Source: Pedobacter africanus (GTDB taxonomy: Bacteria > Bacteroidota > Bacteroidia > Sphingobacteriales > Sphingobacteriaceae). From it: a stretch of 64,000 bases of DNA. The translations under genes and the position numbers were made by a program. The stretch covers positions 590,911 through 654,910 of the forward strand of contig NZ_FWXT01000002.1 in NCBI RefSeq assembly GCF_900176535.1, read 5' to 3'. Each line of letters opens with the position of its first letter. Within the stretch, counting starts at the first letter, position 1. Positions 18,404 to 27,463 of the stretch are shown here, piece after piece. The notes beneath the pieces are model-generated. The model was not told where the DNA came from. It made no database searches and saw only the letters and a program-made list of their open reading frames with translations.

Positions 18404-21400
18404 ATGTATAAAATTTCTACAAGGATTTTATTTAAACCTCATTGCTATAGAACGAAATTCCTGATGGTTATGAAATTAACTTCAGTATTATTAATGGTTG
18501 CAATACTTCAGGTGAGTGCAGCTACCTACGGGCAAAAAATAACACTTTCTGCAAGAAATATTGCACTTGAAAATGCAATCAAGAAAATCAGGCAGCAAAG
18601 TGGTTACAACTTTCTTTACGAGGATACCGACCTGGCTAATGCAAAAGCTGTAAACATAGATTTTTCTAATGTTTCCTTAAATGAAGCTTTGGAAAAACTT
18701 TTTGCCAATCAACAGCTCAGTTATTCCATTAAAGACAAAACCGTTATCATTAAGTCGAATCAGAACAAATCTTCGCCGACCAGTATTATGGCATTGGTTG
18801 ACATTAGGGGAAAAGTACTCGACACTGAAGGGAAGCCCCTGCCAGGCGCTAATGTACGGGTTAAAGGTGGAACCAAAGGGGTTACTACCAATACAAATGG
18901 CGAATTTGAACTAAAAGGGGTTGACCCGAAATCAACTTTAATTGTGTCCTATATCGGATATGCCAGCAAAGAAATTGTTGTTGGTACCCAAAATCAATTC
19001 AATGTATACCTTGAGGCCGATTTATCTAAACTGAATGAGGTGGTTGTAATCGGCTATGGAACTGTTAAGCGTTCGGACCTGACGGGCGCTGTGGGCCAGG
19101 TAAATATCAGCGATTTTCAGCAGGCTCCGGTCAGGTCTTTTGATGAGGCCCTTGCCGGCCGTGTAGCGGGGCTACAGGTCACTTCATCCGAAGGGCAACC
19201 CGGTTCAGGAATAGACATCATCATCCGTGGTACCAATTCCATCACACAAGACAATTCCCCATTGTATGTAATCGATGGTTTTCCGATCGATAACTTTGAC
19301 AACAACGCAATTAATCCCGCTGAGATAGAATCGATAGATGTATTGAAAGATGCATCTGCTACTGCGATATATGGTGCCAGGGGAGCAAATGGTGTGATCA
19401 TGATCACTACAAAACGAGGAAAAATAGGACTTCCAACAATCAGGTATAATGGATCGTTTGGCATACAGGATAATGTGCACCAGATTCCCTTAATGAGTCC
19501 GTACGAGTACCTGAAGTTGCAAAGTGAAATCAATGCAACCGACTTCAAAAATGCTTATCTGGGCCCAATCCCCGATCCGGTAGATCCAACAGACCCGCCA
19601 ATAGGCTATAAATATACCCTGGAAGATTACAGAAATGCGCAAGGCATAGATTGGCAAAGTCAGTTGTTCAGAACTGCGCCAATGCTGAGCAATTCATTAT
19701 CCGTGTCGGGAGGCACCGATAAAACCCGTTATTCGCTCTCAGGACAGCTCTTTTCACAGGATGGCACCATTATAAACTCTGGTTTCAGACGCCAGCAGGT
19801 TAAAATGACCTTAGACCAAACTGTAAACAACAAACTTAAAGTAGGGGCAGACCTAACTTATACCAGTTCGAAAACCTTTGGCTCAGCTACATCTACAGCA
19901 TCGGGTTCTTCAATGAATAACTTTCTTTACAGCGTATGGGGCTACCGACCGGTCACACCAATAGGGGTATTGCCTGAAGAGGTAATTGAAGAGGATACCG
20001 ACGAATATGTCTCGGCAGGTACGGATTACAGGTTCAATCCGATTATGACAGCCAAAAACCAATTGAGGCAAACATTTGCAAGAAATTTCATAGGAAACGG
20101 ATATGCGGAATATGCTTTTATACCTGAATTGAGACTGAAGGTAACCGGCGGCTTAAACAGGGTTAACAGACGTTCGGAATCGTTTAACAATTCAAATACT
20201 TATAGCGGCAGCCCCTCTAACCCTTTTTCAAATGGGCCAAATGGAAGTATTGTCAACTATGAGACAACTACCTGGTCGAATGAGAATATATTAACCTATG
20301 ACAAAAAGTTTGGAAAGAACCACAGGCTTACCGCCGTTGGGGCTTTTAGTTTAACCGGTAACAAGTATCTGTATTATGGTTTATCTGCAAACGCGCTTCC
20401 AAATGAAGCGTTGGGTTTGAGTGGCTTGTCATCCGGAACACCACAACCTGTGACTTCCTATAGTTCGGAATGGTCTATGGTATCCGTACTTTCAAGGATC
20501 AATTACAGTTACAAAGGCAAGTATTTGCTGACGCTCTCGTACCGTAACGACGGTTCATCAAAATTTGCACCTGGAAATCAATGGAGTGACTTTCCTTCAG
20601 GCGCCGTAGCATGGAAGCTGATGAATGAAAACTTTATGAAAAAGCTGTCTTTCCTTTCAGAGGCAAAGCTAAGGGCAAGCTTTGGGGCTACAGGAAATAA
20701 CCGTGTTGGTGATGGCGACCGGTTTGCGCAGATGACCTATCCAATTGCCTCCTCATACTCGTTTAACAATACATTGGTGCCAGGTATACACATTACCAAT
20801 GTGGGCAGTCCGAATTTAAGATGGGAAACAACAAAACAGGTAGATGCTGGATTAGATCTTGGTTTTTTTAAAGACAGGATAACACTGACCGTAGATTATT
20901 ACCGTAAAAATACAACAGATCTGTTACTGAATGCTCAACTACCTTATACCTCTGGTTATGGAAGTGCCTTTAAGAACATTGGCGCAACCCGAAATGAAGG
21001 TTTTGAATTTTCATTGAATACTTCAAACATTCAAAATGATAATTTTTCCTGGACAACCAGTTTCAATATTGCTTTCAACAAAAACAAAGTGATAGAGTTG
21101 ACCGAAAACCAGGAAAGTTTAACCAGCACCGTAAGCTGGGACAGCTTTTACAGTGCAGTTCCGTTGTATATTGCCAAACTTGGCCAGCCAATCGGACAGA
21201 TTTATGGTTATATCTGGGACGGGGTTTATCAGCTGGAAGATTTTACACAGCCAACCTCAACTACTTATTTGTTAAAGCCTGAAATTACAACCAATGGCAA
21301 TGCAAGGGCGTCTATACGACCTGGTGACATCAAATACAGGGATATCAACGGAGATGGTGTAGTTAATGATTTTGACAGAACGGTAATTGGGAGGGGATAT

Positions 21401-21892
21401 CCAATACATCAGGGAGGTATGACCAACAATTTCCGTTACAAAAATTTCGACCTTAGTGTGTTCTTTCAGTGGTCTTACGGGAACGACATCATCAATGCCA
21501 ACAAGCTGGTTTTTGAAGCGGGAAATAAGGCTTTTTTAAACCAGTTTGCCAGCTATCAGAATAGATGGACACCTGAAAATACCAACACTACCATGCACAG
21601 ACCGGGTGGACAGTACGGATACAATTATTCGACAAGAATTGTGGAGGATGGCTCTTTCCTGAGGCTTAAAACGGTTGCTTTGGGTTATACCTTACCTAAA
21701 AGCATTCTTACGCAGCTTAAGCTGAAGAGTTTAAGGCTATATGCATCCGCACAGAACCTGTATACCTGGACTAACTATACGGGGATTGATCCGGAGGTGA
21801 ATGTAAAGCGTACAGCACTGACTCCAGGTTTTGACTACTCGGCATATCCACGGGCCAGAACCATCACTTTTGGGGCCAATTTATCCTTTTAA
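18404..21892 (+). CDS. SusC/RagA family TonB-dependent receptor with STN domain
   Basis: A 1162-residue outer-membrane protein. After a signal sequence (cleavage near SAATYGQ, residue ~43) come an STN signalling domain (about 45-115), a carboxypeptidase-regulatory-like domain (about 130-205), the plug (opening VVVIGYGTVKRSDLTGAVG, with IRGTNSITQDNSPLYVIDGFPI) and the 22-strand barrel ending in a C-terminal aromatic residue (ANLSF). It imports oligosaccharide with the SusD lipoprotein 35 bases downstream. The STN domain and upstream sigma/FecR genes mark it as a transducer as well as a transporter. The long basic N-terminal extension before the hydrophobic core suggests the true start could be the internal Met at about residue 21 or 23. 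Confidence 0.95.
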   Translation: MYKISTRILFKPHCYRTKFLMVMKLTSVLLMVAILQVSAATYGQKITLSARNIALENAIKKIRQQSGYNFLYEDTDLANAKAVNIDFSNVSLNEALEKLFANQQLSYSIKDKTVIIKSNQNKSSPTSIMALVDIRGKVLDTEGKPLPGANVRVKGGTKGVTTNTNGEFELKGVDPKSTLIVSYIGYASKEIVVGTQNQFNVYLEADLSKLNEVVVIGYGTVKRSDLTGAVGQVNISDFQQAPVRSFDEALAGRVAGLQVTSSEGQPGSGIDIIIRGTNSITQDNSPLYVIDGFPIDNFDNNAINPAEIESIDVLKDASATAIYGARGANGVIMITTKRGKIGLPTIRYNGSFGIQDNVHQIPLMSPYEYLKLQSEINATDFKNAYLGPIPDPVDPTDPPIGYKYTLEDYRNAQGIDWQSQLFRTAPMLSNSLSVSGGTDKTRYSLSGQLFSQDGTIINSGFRRQQVKMTLDQTVNNKLKVGADLTYTSSKTFGSATSTASGSSMNNFLYSVWGYRPVTPIGVLPEEVIEEDTDEYVSAGTDYRFNPIMTAKNQLRQTFARNFIGNGYAEYAFIPELRLKVTGGLNRVNRRSESFNNSNTYSGSPSNPFSNGPNGSIVNYETTTWSNENILTYDKKFGKNHRLTAVGAFSLTGNKYLYYGLSANALPNEALGLSGLSSGTPQPVTSYSSEWSMVSVLSRINYSYKGKYLLTLSYRNDGSSKFAPGNQWSDFPSGAVAWKLMNENFMKKLSFLSEAKLRASFGATGNNRVGDGDRFAQMTYPIASSYSFNNTLVPGIHITNVGSPNLRWETTKQVDAGLDLGFFKDRITLTVDYYRKNTTDLLLNAQLPYTSGYGSAFKNIGATRNEGFEFSLNTSNIQNDNFSWTTSFNIAFNKNKVIELTENQESLTSTVSWDSFYSAVPLYIAKLGQPIGQIYGYIWDGVYQLEDFTQPTSTTYLLKPEITTNGNARASIRPGDIKYRDINGDGVVNDFDRTVIGRGYPIHQGGMTNNFRYKNFDLSVFFQWSYGNDIINANKLVFEAGNKAFLNQFASYQNRWTPENTNTTMHRPGGQYGYNYSTRIVEDGSFLRLKTVALGYTLPKSILTQLKLKSLRLYASAQNLYTWTNYTGIDPEVNVKRTALTPGFDYSAYPRARTITFGANLSF

Positions 21893-21927
21893 ACATAAGA
21901 TTATTACAACTGATTAAACAACAGGAC

Positions 21928-23553
21928 ATGAAAAAAATAATTCTTTTAAGTTTTTTGGCAATCATTTGCTCATCAACAGGCTGTAAGAAATTTTTAGATA
22001 AAGTACCTTCTACATTCGTATCTCCGGTAAACTACTTTAACACAGAAAAAGAAGTAAATACTGCATTGAATGGCGTATACGACATTTTAGGAAAAGAGCA
22101 GGTTTATGGCGGTCAGCTGCCCATTCGGCATGCGCCCAGCACAGATGAATCGTTCTTTTCTTATGCGTCATTTCCAACCGGGCCATTTTATTATAATTTT
22201 GGTGCAGATGATGCCACCATCAGGGTTTTATGGCAGTACATGTACGACGGTATAGAACGGGCCAATGTGTTGTTGGCTAACCTGGATAAAGCGACTATGG
22301 ATGATGGAAAACGATCGGTAGTAAAAGGTGAAGCCCTTTTTCTACGCGCTTTCTATTATTTCATCCTGGTGCAAAACTGGGGCGGGGTACCGTTAAAACT
22401 TAACCCGACCACATCGATAAATGAAGTAAACATACCGAGAAATACCATTAAGGAGGTTTATGACCAGATTTTGAAGGACATGACAGAGGCTGAAGGGAGA
22501 GTGCTTAAAATCTCCCAGATCGGTTTCGGTGGCAGGGTATCGAAATCAGCCGTTCGCGGTATCCTTGCCAGAGTATGTTTAACAATGGCTGGCTATCCTC
22601 TGAAAGATATCTCCAAGTTTAAAGATGCAGCTGAATGGGCAGGCAAGGTTAATGAATTTGGAGAACATTCGCTAAATCCTGACTACAGCCAGGTTTTCAT
22701 TAACCTATGCAAAGACCAATATGATATTAAGGAAAGTATCTTTGAAGCTGAGGAGTTTGGGACGAATAATGACGCTGTGAGAGAAGGTGGCAGGATAGGC
22801 AATGAAAATGGCGTACGGTGTGCCGCTACCGATGCAGCTGTAATTGCTTCGGTAGGTTATGCCTATGGCTTTATCAGTACTACAAGAAAACTGTATACCT
22901 CTTACGAATTCAATGCCAGTGATGTCTCAAAAAGAGATTTACGAAGGGACTGGGCCATTTCTACCTATACCTTAAATGCTTCAGGCGTTAAAGCGAACAT
23001 TGGGGCTACAAATATCTATGCCAGGAACTGTGCAAAATGGCGCAGGGAATATGAACTGCTGTCTCCCAAGAATAAAAATTATACCCCTACAAACTTTCAG
23101 ATTTTACGATATGCAGATGTTCTGCTGATGCAGGCCGAAGCCGAAAACGAAATAAATAACGGACCTAATGTTACTGCCGTAAATGCATTGAACGAAGTAA
23201 GAAGGCGTGGTTACGGAAAATTGATGCCAGGGGCCACTAACCTGGGAAATGCTGACTATCCGGGAGCAATCTCGTTAGGTAAGGCTGCATTTTTAAAAGT
23301 AATACAAGATGAGCGAGCCAGGGAATTGTGCTTTGAAGGATTGCGTAAATATGACCTGATCAGATGGGGGATTTTCGTGAATACCATGCAGGAAGTGGCA
23401 ACAGAGTTCACCACTTATGCATCAATGACTACAACCATATATAAAAACGCCAGAGATGCGGCACAAAGGGTAACAGCAACGCACTTATTGTATCCGATAC
23501 CCATTCTTGAAATGTCCCTCAACAAGGCCATGGTACAAAATGATGGTTATTAA
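21928..23553 (+). CDS. SusD/RagB family outer-membrane lipoprotein
   Basis: A 541-residue glycan-binding partner of the upstream SusC. The lipoprotein signal ends in SSTGC, giving lipidation at Cys19. The N-terminal SusD-like region (VSPVNYFNTEKEVNTALNGV) contains the tetratricopeptide-like helices. The C-terminal RagB/SusD domain carries the family signature RYADVLLMQAEAENE and a late ERARELCFEGLRKYDLIRWG. Length is typical. The ligand cannot be read from sequence; the PNGase F-like and GH20 neighbours suggest GlcNAc-containing glycans. Confidence 0.95.
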   Translation: MKKIILLSFLAIICSSTGCKKFLDKVPSTFVSPVNYFNTEKEVNTALNGVYDILGKEQVYGGQLPIRHAPSTDESFFSYASFPTGPFYYNFGADDATIRVLWQYMYDGIERANVLLANLDKATMDDGKRSVVKGEALFLRAFYYFILVQNWGGVPLKLNPTTSINEVNIPRNTIKEVYDQILKDMTEAEGRVLKISQIGFGGRVSKSAVRGILARVCLTMAGYPLKDISKFKDAAEWAGKVNEFGEHSLNPDYSQVFINLCKDQYDIKESIFEAEEFGTNNDAVREGGRIGNENGVRCAATDAAVIASVGYAYGFISTTRKLYTSYEFNASDVSKRDLRRDWAISTYTLNASGVKANIGATNIYARNCAKWRREYELLSPKNKNYTPTNFQILRYADVLLMQAEAENEINNGPNVTAVNALNEVRRRGYGKLMPGATNLGNADYPGAISLGKAAFLKVIQDERARELCFEGLRKYDLIRWGIFVNTMQEVATEFTTYASMTTTIYKNARDAAQRVTATHLLYPIPILEMSLNKAMVQNDGY

Positions 23554-23581
23554 CACCTGATATTCAATTTAAAAACTAGAA

Positions 23582-23977
23582 ATGAAAAAAATATTATTAT
23601 TATACGTATTCTTAATGACATTATTTGCCTGTAACAAGAAAGAAGTACAGCCCCCAAATTTTAATGTCAGTATTGATCAAGGCAAAACTACCTTTAAGGT
23701 AGACGAGCAGATCAACTTTAATTTTGCAGGAAACCCAAATTATATCACTTTTTATTCCGGAGAGGATGGCAGGATGTATGAATTCAGGGATCGTATTACC
23801 TCCGGAGCAAGGAGCGATATTGGTGTACCGCTACAGAATATGACCACTCAGCTACTGACCTATCCATACAGCTATGCCAAGGCCGGCACCTATAGGGCAA
23901 CTTTTGTGGTAAGCAATACAAATGTATACCGTTCAATTAGTGATGTTAAAGAAATAGTTCTCACAATAGTACCCTAG
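23582..23977 (+). CDS. Small surface lipoprotein, PKD/DUF5017-like N-terminal domain
   Basis: A 131-residue lipoprotein with signal MKKILLLYVFLMTLFAC (lipid Cys17). The mature part resembles a single immunoglobulin/PKD-like beta domain: a VDEQINFNFAG strand, NYITFYSGEDG, and a closing YAKAGTYRATFVVSN. That pattern matches the N-terminal domain of DUF5017 proteins that often follow SusD in Sphingobacteriaceae, but those are usually longer, so this may be a shortened form. By position it would be a SusE/SusF-like accessory glycan-binding protein. The gene ends just before a strong hairpin. Confidence 0.65.
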   Translation: MKKILLLYVFLMTLFACNKKEVQPPNFNVSIDQGKTTFKVDEQINFNFAGNPNYITFYSGEDGRMYEFRDRITSGARSDIGVPLQNMTTQLLTYPYSYAKAGTYRATFVVSNTNVYRSISDVKEIVLTIVP

Positions 23978-23984
23978 TGGCCTG

Positions 23985-24010
23985 AAGATAGCGCTGAAAA
24001 GCGCTATCTT
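23985..24010 (+). terminator. Hairpin between small lipoprotein and GH20 genes
   Basis: A perfect 10-base stem, AAGATAGCGC (23985-23994) with complement 24001-24010, a 6-base loop, and extension by GCC/GGC outside a short bulge. The T tract that follows is weak (CTTTATT). It may be a partial terminator lowering expression of the GH20 gene relative to SusCD. Confidence 0.6.
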
Positions 24011-24039
24011 GGCTTTATTAAAAACCTTATAAATTTCTA

Positions 24040-25629
24040 ATGAAAAAATTGCTGCTATCCTTTTTTGTAGGCATAAGTATGGCTGTTTCTGCACAGCAAT
24101 CCTGCCCTGTAATTCCGCTGCCGGCTGATTTTAAAGAAGTTGCTGGAAGTTTTGAGCTTTCGGAACGCAGCACTATAGTATTTGATCAACCAAATCTGGC
24201 CCCCCTTGCTCATTATTTACAAAAGGAGTTGCTCAAACATAAGAACCTGAGCCTGAACATTGGACAAAAAAAGAGTGCTTCGACAATTTCATTGAAAATC
24301 AGCACAAAAAAAACAGCTGGAACTGAAGCTTATGAATTGGATATGAAACCAGAAGCCATCACCATAAGTGCTCATGATCACAACGGCTTGTTCAATGGTG
24401 TCAGTACTTTTTTGCAGCTGGTAAGGCAATCGGCAACTTCATCGCTGTCCTGCTGGAAAATAACAGATGCACCCAAATATGCCTGGAGAGGCATGATGCT
24501 GGATGAGTCGAGATATTTTTTTGGAAAGGAAAAAGTGAAGCAGCTGATGGATTGGATGGCATTTTATAAATTAAACCGGTTTCACTGGCACCTGACCGAC
24601 CAGCCTGGCTGGCGTATAGACATTAAAAAATATCCGAAGCTGACTTTGATAGGTGGCATAGGCAATTACTTTAATCCATTTGCACCGGCAAAATATTATA
24701 GTCAGGACGACATCAATGAAATTGTACAGTATGCAGCCGAACGGTATATTCAGGTAATTCCTGAAATTGACATGCCCGGGCACGCTACAGCCGCAAACAT
24801 GGCTTATCCGGAGTATAGCGGTGGTGGATCGGAAAAACATCCTGAATTTACCTTCAACCCGGGAAAGGAAGCAACTTATCAATACCTCACTAACATCCTT
24901 AAAGAAACTGATGTACTCTTTCCTTCCCAAATGATCCATATTGGCGGAGATGAAGTCGCATTTGGAAACAAAAAATGGAATAATGATCCGGATGTACAGC
25001 AATTGATGAAAACAAAAGGCTTAAAGGATCTGAAAGCGGTTGAGTACTATTTCATCAAAAGAATGGCAGACTCTATAGCCAAAATAAACAACAAAATGCT
25101 TGCATGGGATGAAGTAGCAGAAGCTGAACTCGAATCGAAGAACACCATTGTTTTTTGGTGGAGGCATGATCGACCCAATACGCTTAAAACAGCGCTGCAT
25201 AAAGGTTATGCTGTTGTGATATGCCCGAGAATCCCATTATATTTTGATTTTGTACAAGATGCAAGTGACGTTTCGGGCAGGAGGTGGTCGGCAGGTGAAT
25301 ACAGTCCGATTGAAAAGGTGTACGCCTTTTCTCCCGGGCAGATAGTTGAAACTGCAGGGCACGAAAAACAGATTATGGGCATACAAGCTAATTTATGGAC
25401 AGAAACAGTAAACAGTAATCAGCGATTGGATTATCTGCTATTCCCAAGAATAAGTGCATTGGCAGAGGCCGCCTGGACAGCAGATGTTAAAAAGGACTTC
25501 AGCGATTTTCAGCTAAGGTTAAAAAATCACCTTGAGCAGTTTAAAGCAGCAGGCATCTATTATTATAACAACAAAAAGACCAATCCAGAGCCAATTCCGA
25601 AAAAGCTATCTGTTTCTTACCTGGATTAA
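24040..25629 (+). CDS. GH20 beta-N-acetylhexosaminidase
   Basis: A 529-residue secreted enzyme (signal peptide cleaved near VSAQQ, residue ~19). An N-terminal GH20b alpha/beta domain (to ~130) precedes the catalytic barrel: WRGMMLDESRYFFG, FHWHLTDQPGWR, and IGGDE with the Asp304-Glu305 pair used in substrate-assisted catalysis. Trp residues of the -1 pocket (IVFWW, LWTE) are present. It would remove terminal beta-GlcNAc or beta-GalNAc. It follows the SusCD genes on the same strand and complements the PNGase F-like enzyme upstream of the sigma factor. The C terminus is short, with no extra binding domain. Confidence 0.94.
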   Translation: MKKLLLSFFVGISMAVSAQQSCPVIPLPADFKEVAGSFELSERSTIVFDQPNLAPLAHYLQKELLKHKNLSLNIGQKKSASTISLKISTKKTAGTEAYELDMKPEAITISAHDHNGLFNGVSTFLQLVRQSATSSLSCWKITDAPKYAWRGMMLDESRYFFGKEKVKQLMDWMAFYKLNRFHWHLTDQPGWRIDIKKYPKLTLIGGIGNYFNPFAPAKYYSQDDINEIVQYAAERYIQVIPEIDMPGHATAANMAYPEYSGGGSEKHPEFTFNPGKEATYQYLTNILKETDVLFPSQMIHIGGDEVAFGNKKWNNDPDVQQLMKTKGLKDLKAVEYYFIKRMADSIAKINNKMLAWDEVAEAELESKNTIVFWWRHDRPNTLKTALHKGYAVVICPRIPLYFDFVQDASDVSGRRWSAGEYSPIEKVYAFSPGQIVETAGHEKQIMGIQANLWTETVNSNQRLDYLLFPRISALAEAAWTADVKKDFSDFQLRLKNHLEQFKAAGIYYYNNKKTNPEPIPKKLSVSYLD

Positions 25630-25696
25630 TCCACAATGCTTCATCATATTGCTGCCTAAACCTTATCTTAGCGCTGATTATTCACCGCTATTAAAG

Positions 25697-26497
25697 ATGA
25701 AGATGAGCGATAGCCAATTGGCTTTACGGTCTGTTAACGTAACAAGATATGTAACTCCTTTAAGAGAAGGAGGGTCTATGCCCGCCATTGCTGAGGCAGA
25801 CGATGGTTTTTTATATGTATTAAAGTTTAGAGGCGCCGGTCAGGGGCCCAAAGCCCTAATAGCAGAAATAATTGGTGGTGAAATTGCCAGGAAACTTGGA
25901 TTTCGGGTACCTGAAATTGTTTTTTCAACATTAGACGAAGCCTTCGGCAGAACGGAACCGGATGAAGAGATACAAGACTTGCTGAGGGCAAGTGAAGGAT
26001 TGAACCTTGCTTTGCACTACCTTTCGGGTGCCATAACATTTGATGCGGTAGTTACTACTGTTGATTCCAGGACAGCTTCCCAGATTGTATGGCTGGATTG
26101 TTTGCTGATGAATATGGATCGCACCGCTAGAAACACAAATATGTTGATTTGGCATAAAGAGCTCTGGTTAATTGATCATGGGGCATCACTCTATTTCCAT
26201 CATTCCTGGCAAAACTGGGAGGAACAGGCCCTGCGTCCGTTCGTACTGATAAAAGACCATGTATTGTTGTCCCGTGCTGATGAGCTTGAAACAGTTGACA
26301 AGGAGTTTCGAGCACTGCTTAGCCCGGACATTATCCGGTCCATAGTAGCGCTGATTCCTGAGGAGTGGCTGCAGGACGATGCATTTGAAACAACACAGGC
26401 CCATAGAAAAGCATATGAGCAGTTTTTAATATCGAGGATAGCCCATTCAGAAATTTTTGTAAAGGAAGCACAAAATGCAAGAAAAGTACTTATTTGA
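25697..26497 (+). CDS. HipA-like kinase family protein
   Basis: A 266-residue protein with protein-kinase-like features of the HipA group: Lys43 in YVLKFRG, a Glu-containing helix (LIAEIIGGEIARKLG), a catalytic-loop-like NMDRTARNTN (Asp141), and Asp160 in WLIDHGAS as the metal ligand. It lacks the N-terminal HipA extension and there is no HipB-like DNA-binding partner. The next gene (DUF3037-like) overlaps its end by 23 bases. The open frame continues upstream into the GH20 gene, but homology-like content starts at this ATG; the Met two residues on is equally possible. The target is unknown. Confidence 0.7.
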   Translation: MKMSDSQLALRSVNVTRYVTPLREGGSMPAIAEADDGFLYVLKFRGAGQGPKALIAEIIGGEIARKLGFRVPEIVFSTLDEAFGRTEPDEEIQDLLRASEGLNLALHYLSGAITFDAVVTTVDSRTASQIVWLDCLLMNMDRTARNTNMLIWHKELWLIDHGASLYFHHSWQNWEEQALRPFVLIKDHVLLSRADELETVDKEFRALLSPDIIRSIVALIPEEWLQDDAFETTQAHRKAYEQFLISRIAHSEIFVKEAQNARKVLI

Positions 26498-26858
26498 GTA
26501 TGCTGTCATTCGCGTTGTGCCGAGGGTTGAACGTGAGGAGTTTATGAATGTAGGCGTGGTAGTTTATTGCGCAAAGCAGAAATTTCTGAATGTAATATTT
26601 AAGCTGGATGAACAACGGTTGAACGCATTTTGCCCTGAGCTGGATATTTCGGCATTGAAAGAAAACCTGGAGTCATTTGAGCGGATTTGTAGAGGGGGAA
26701 ATGGTTCAGGAGCAATTGGCAACCTGGACTTGCCATCCAGGTTCAGATGGTTAACTGCAGTAAGAAGTACTGTTCTGCAAACCTCCAGGCCACATCCGGG
26801 CTTTTGTGATGATCCGGCAGAAACATTAAAAAACTTACACCATCAATTGGTTTGCTAG
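26475..26858 (+). CDS. DUF3037 family protein
   Basis: A 127-residue cytosolic protein. It begins YAVIRVVPRVEREEFMNVGVVVYC, which is the recognisable DUF3037 opening, and ends with SRFRWLTAVRSTVLQTSRPHPG and a short helix; together these are the two conserved blocks of the family. It overlaps the 3' end of the HipA-like kinase gene by 23 bases, so the two are translationally linked and likely act together. No function is established that I can name. The idi gene begins five bases after its stop. Confidence 0.7.
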   Translation: MQEKYLFEYAVIRVVPRVEREEFMNVGVVVYCAKQKFLNVIFKLDEQRLNAFCPELDISALKENLESFERICRGGNGSGAIGNLDLPSRFRWLTAVRSTVLQTSRPHPGFCDDPAETLKNLHHQLVC

Positions 26859-26863
26859 ATAAA

Positions 26864-27394
26864 ATGATAGAAAAAGTAATATTGGTTGACGAAAATGATC
26901 TTGAAATCGGAACGATGGAAAAGATGGAAGCACACCTGACAGGTAGCCTGCACAGAGCATTCTCTGTATTTATTTTTAACAGCAAAGGTCAGCTGCTGCT
27001 CCAGCAACGTGCAATAAACAAATACCATTCCGGGGGCAAATGGACAAATACCTGCTGCAGTCATCCCAGAAAAGGCGAAGAGACCATAACTGCGGCCAAA
27101 AGAAGATTGCAGGAAGAAATGGGGCTGACATGTGAACTCAACTATGGTTTCCATTTTATTTATCAGGCTGAATTGTTGGGCGACATTTCAGAGCATGAAT
27201 ATGATCATGTATTTTTCGGGACCAGCGACCAGCTTCCCGTGCCTGACCCGGCTGAAGTGGCCTCCTTTAAGTACATTGATATTGAATCCCTTAAATTGGA
27301 TTTAAAAGAAAATGCAGAGACGTATACGGAATGGTTAAAAATCTGCTTTGAGCAGGTACTGGAAACTTATCCTAAAATTATTGGAAATATATAA
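26864..27394 (+). CDS. idi: Isopentenyl-diphosphate delta-isomerase, type I
   Basis: A 176-residue Nudix-fold enzyme interconverting isopentenyl and dimethylallyl diphosphate. NTCCSHP carries the catalytic Cys (Cys65) and EHEYDHV the catalytic/metal Glu (Glu112); the Nudix-like helix RRLQEEMG is present. I chose ATG 26864 over an upstream TTG that overlaps the DUF3037 stop. It lies five bases from that gene, so it may be co-transcribed with the HipA-like pair by chance of packing. No other isoprenoid genes are nearby. Confidence 0.93.
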   Translation: MIEKVILVDENDLEIGTMEKMEAHLTGSLHRAFSVFIFNSKGQLLLQQRAINKYHSGGKWTNTCCSHPRKGEETITAAKRRLQEEMGLTCELNYGFHFIYQAELLGDISEHEYDHVFFGTSDQLPVPDPAEVASFKYIDIESLKLDLKENAETYTEWLKICFEQVLETYPKIIGNI

Positions 27395-27463
27395 AAACAA
27401 TGGCTATTTTGTTTTTATGTTTATCCATTCTTATATTAATTTCTAACTCTAAGAAAACTCTTT

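Noticed and set aside
25697..26858. Classical HipBA toxin-antitoxin module
   Set aside because: No small helix-turn-helix HipB gene is adjacent and the kinase lacks the HipA N-terminal region; only the kinase core pattern is shared.
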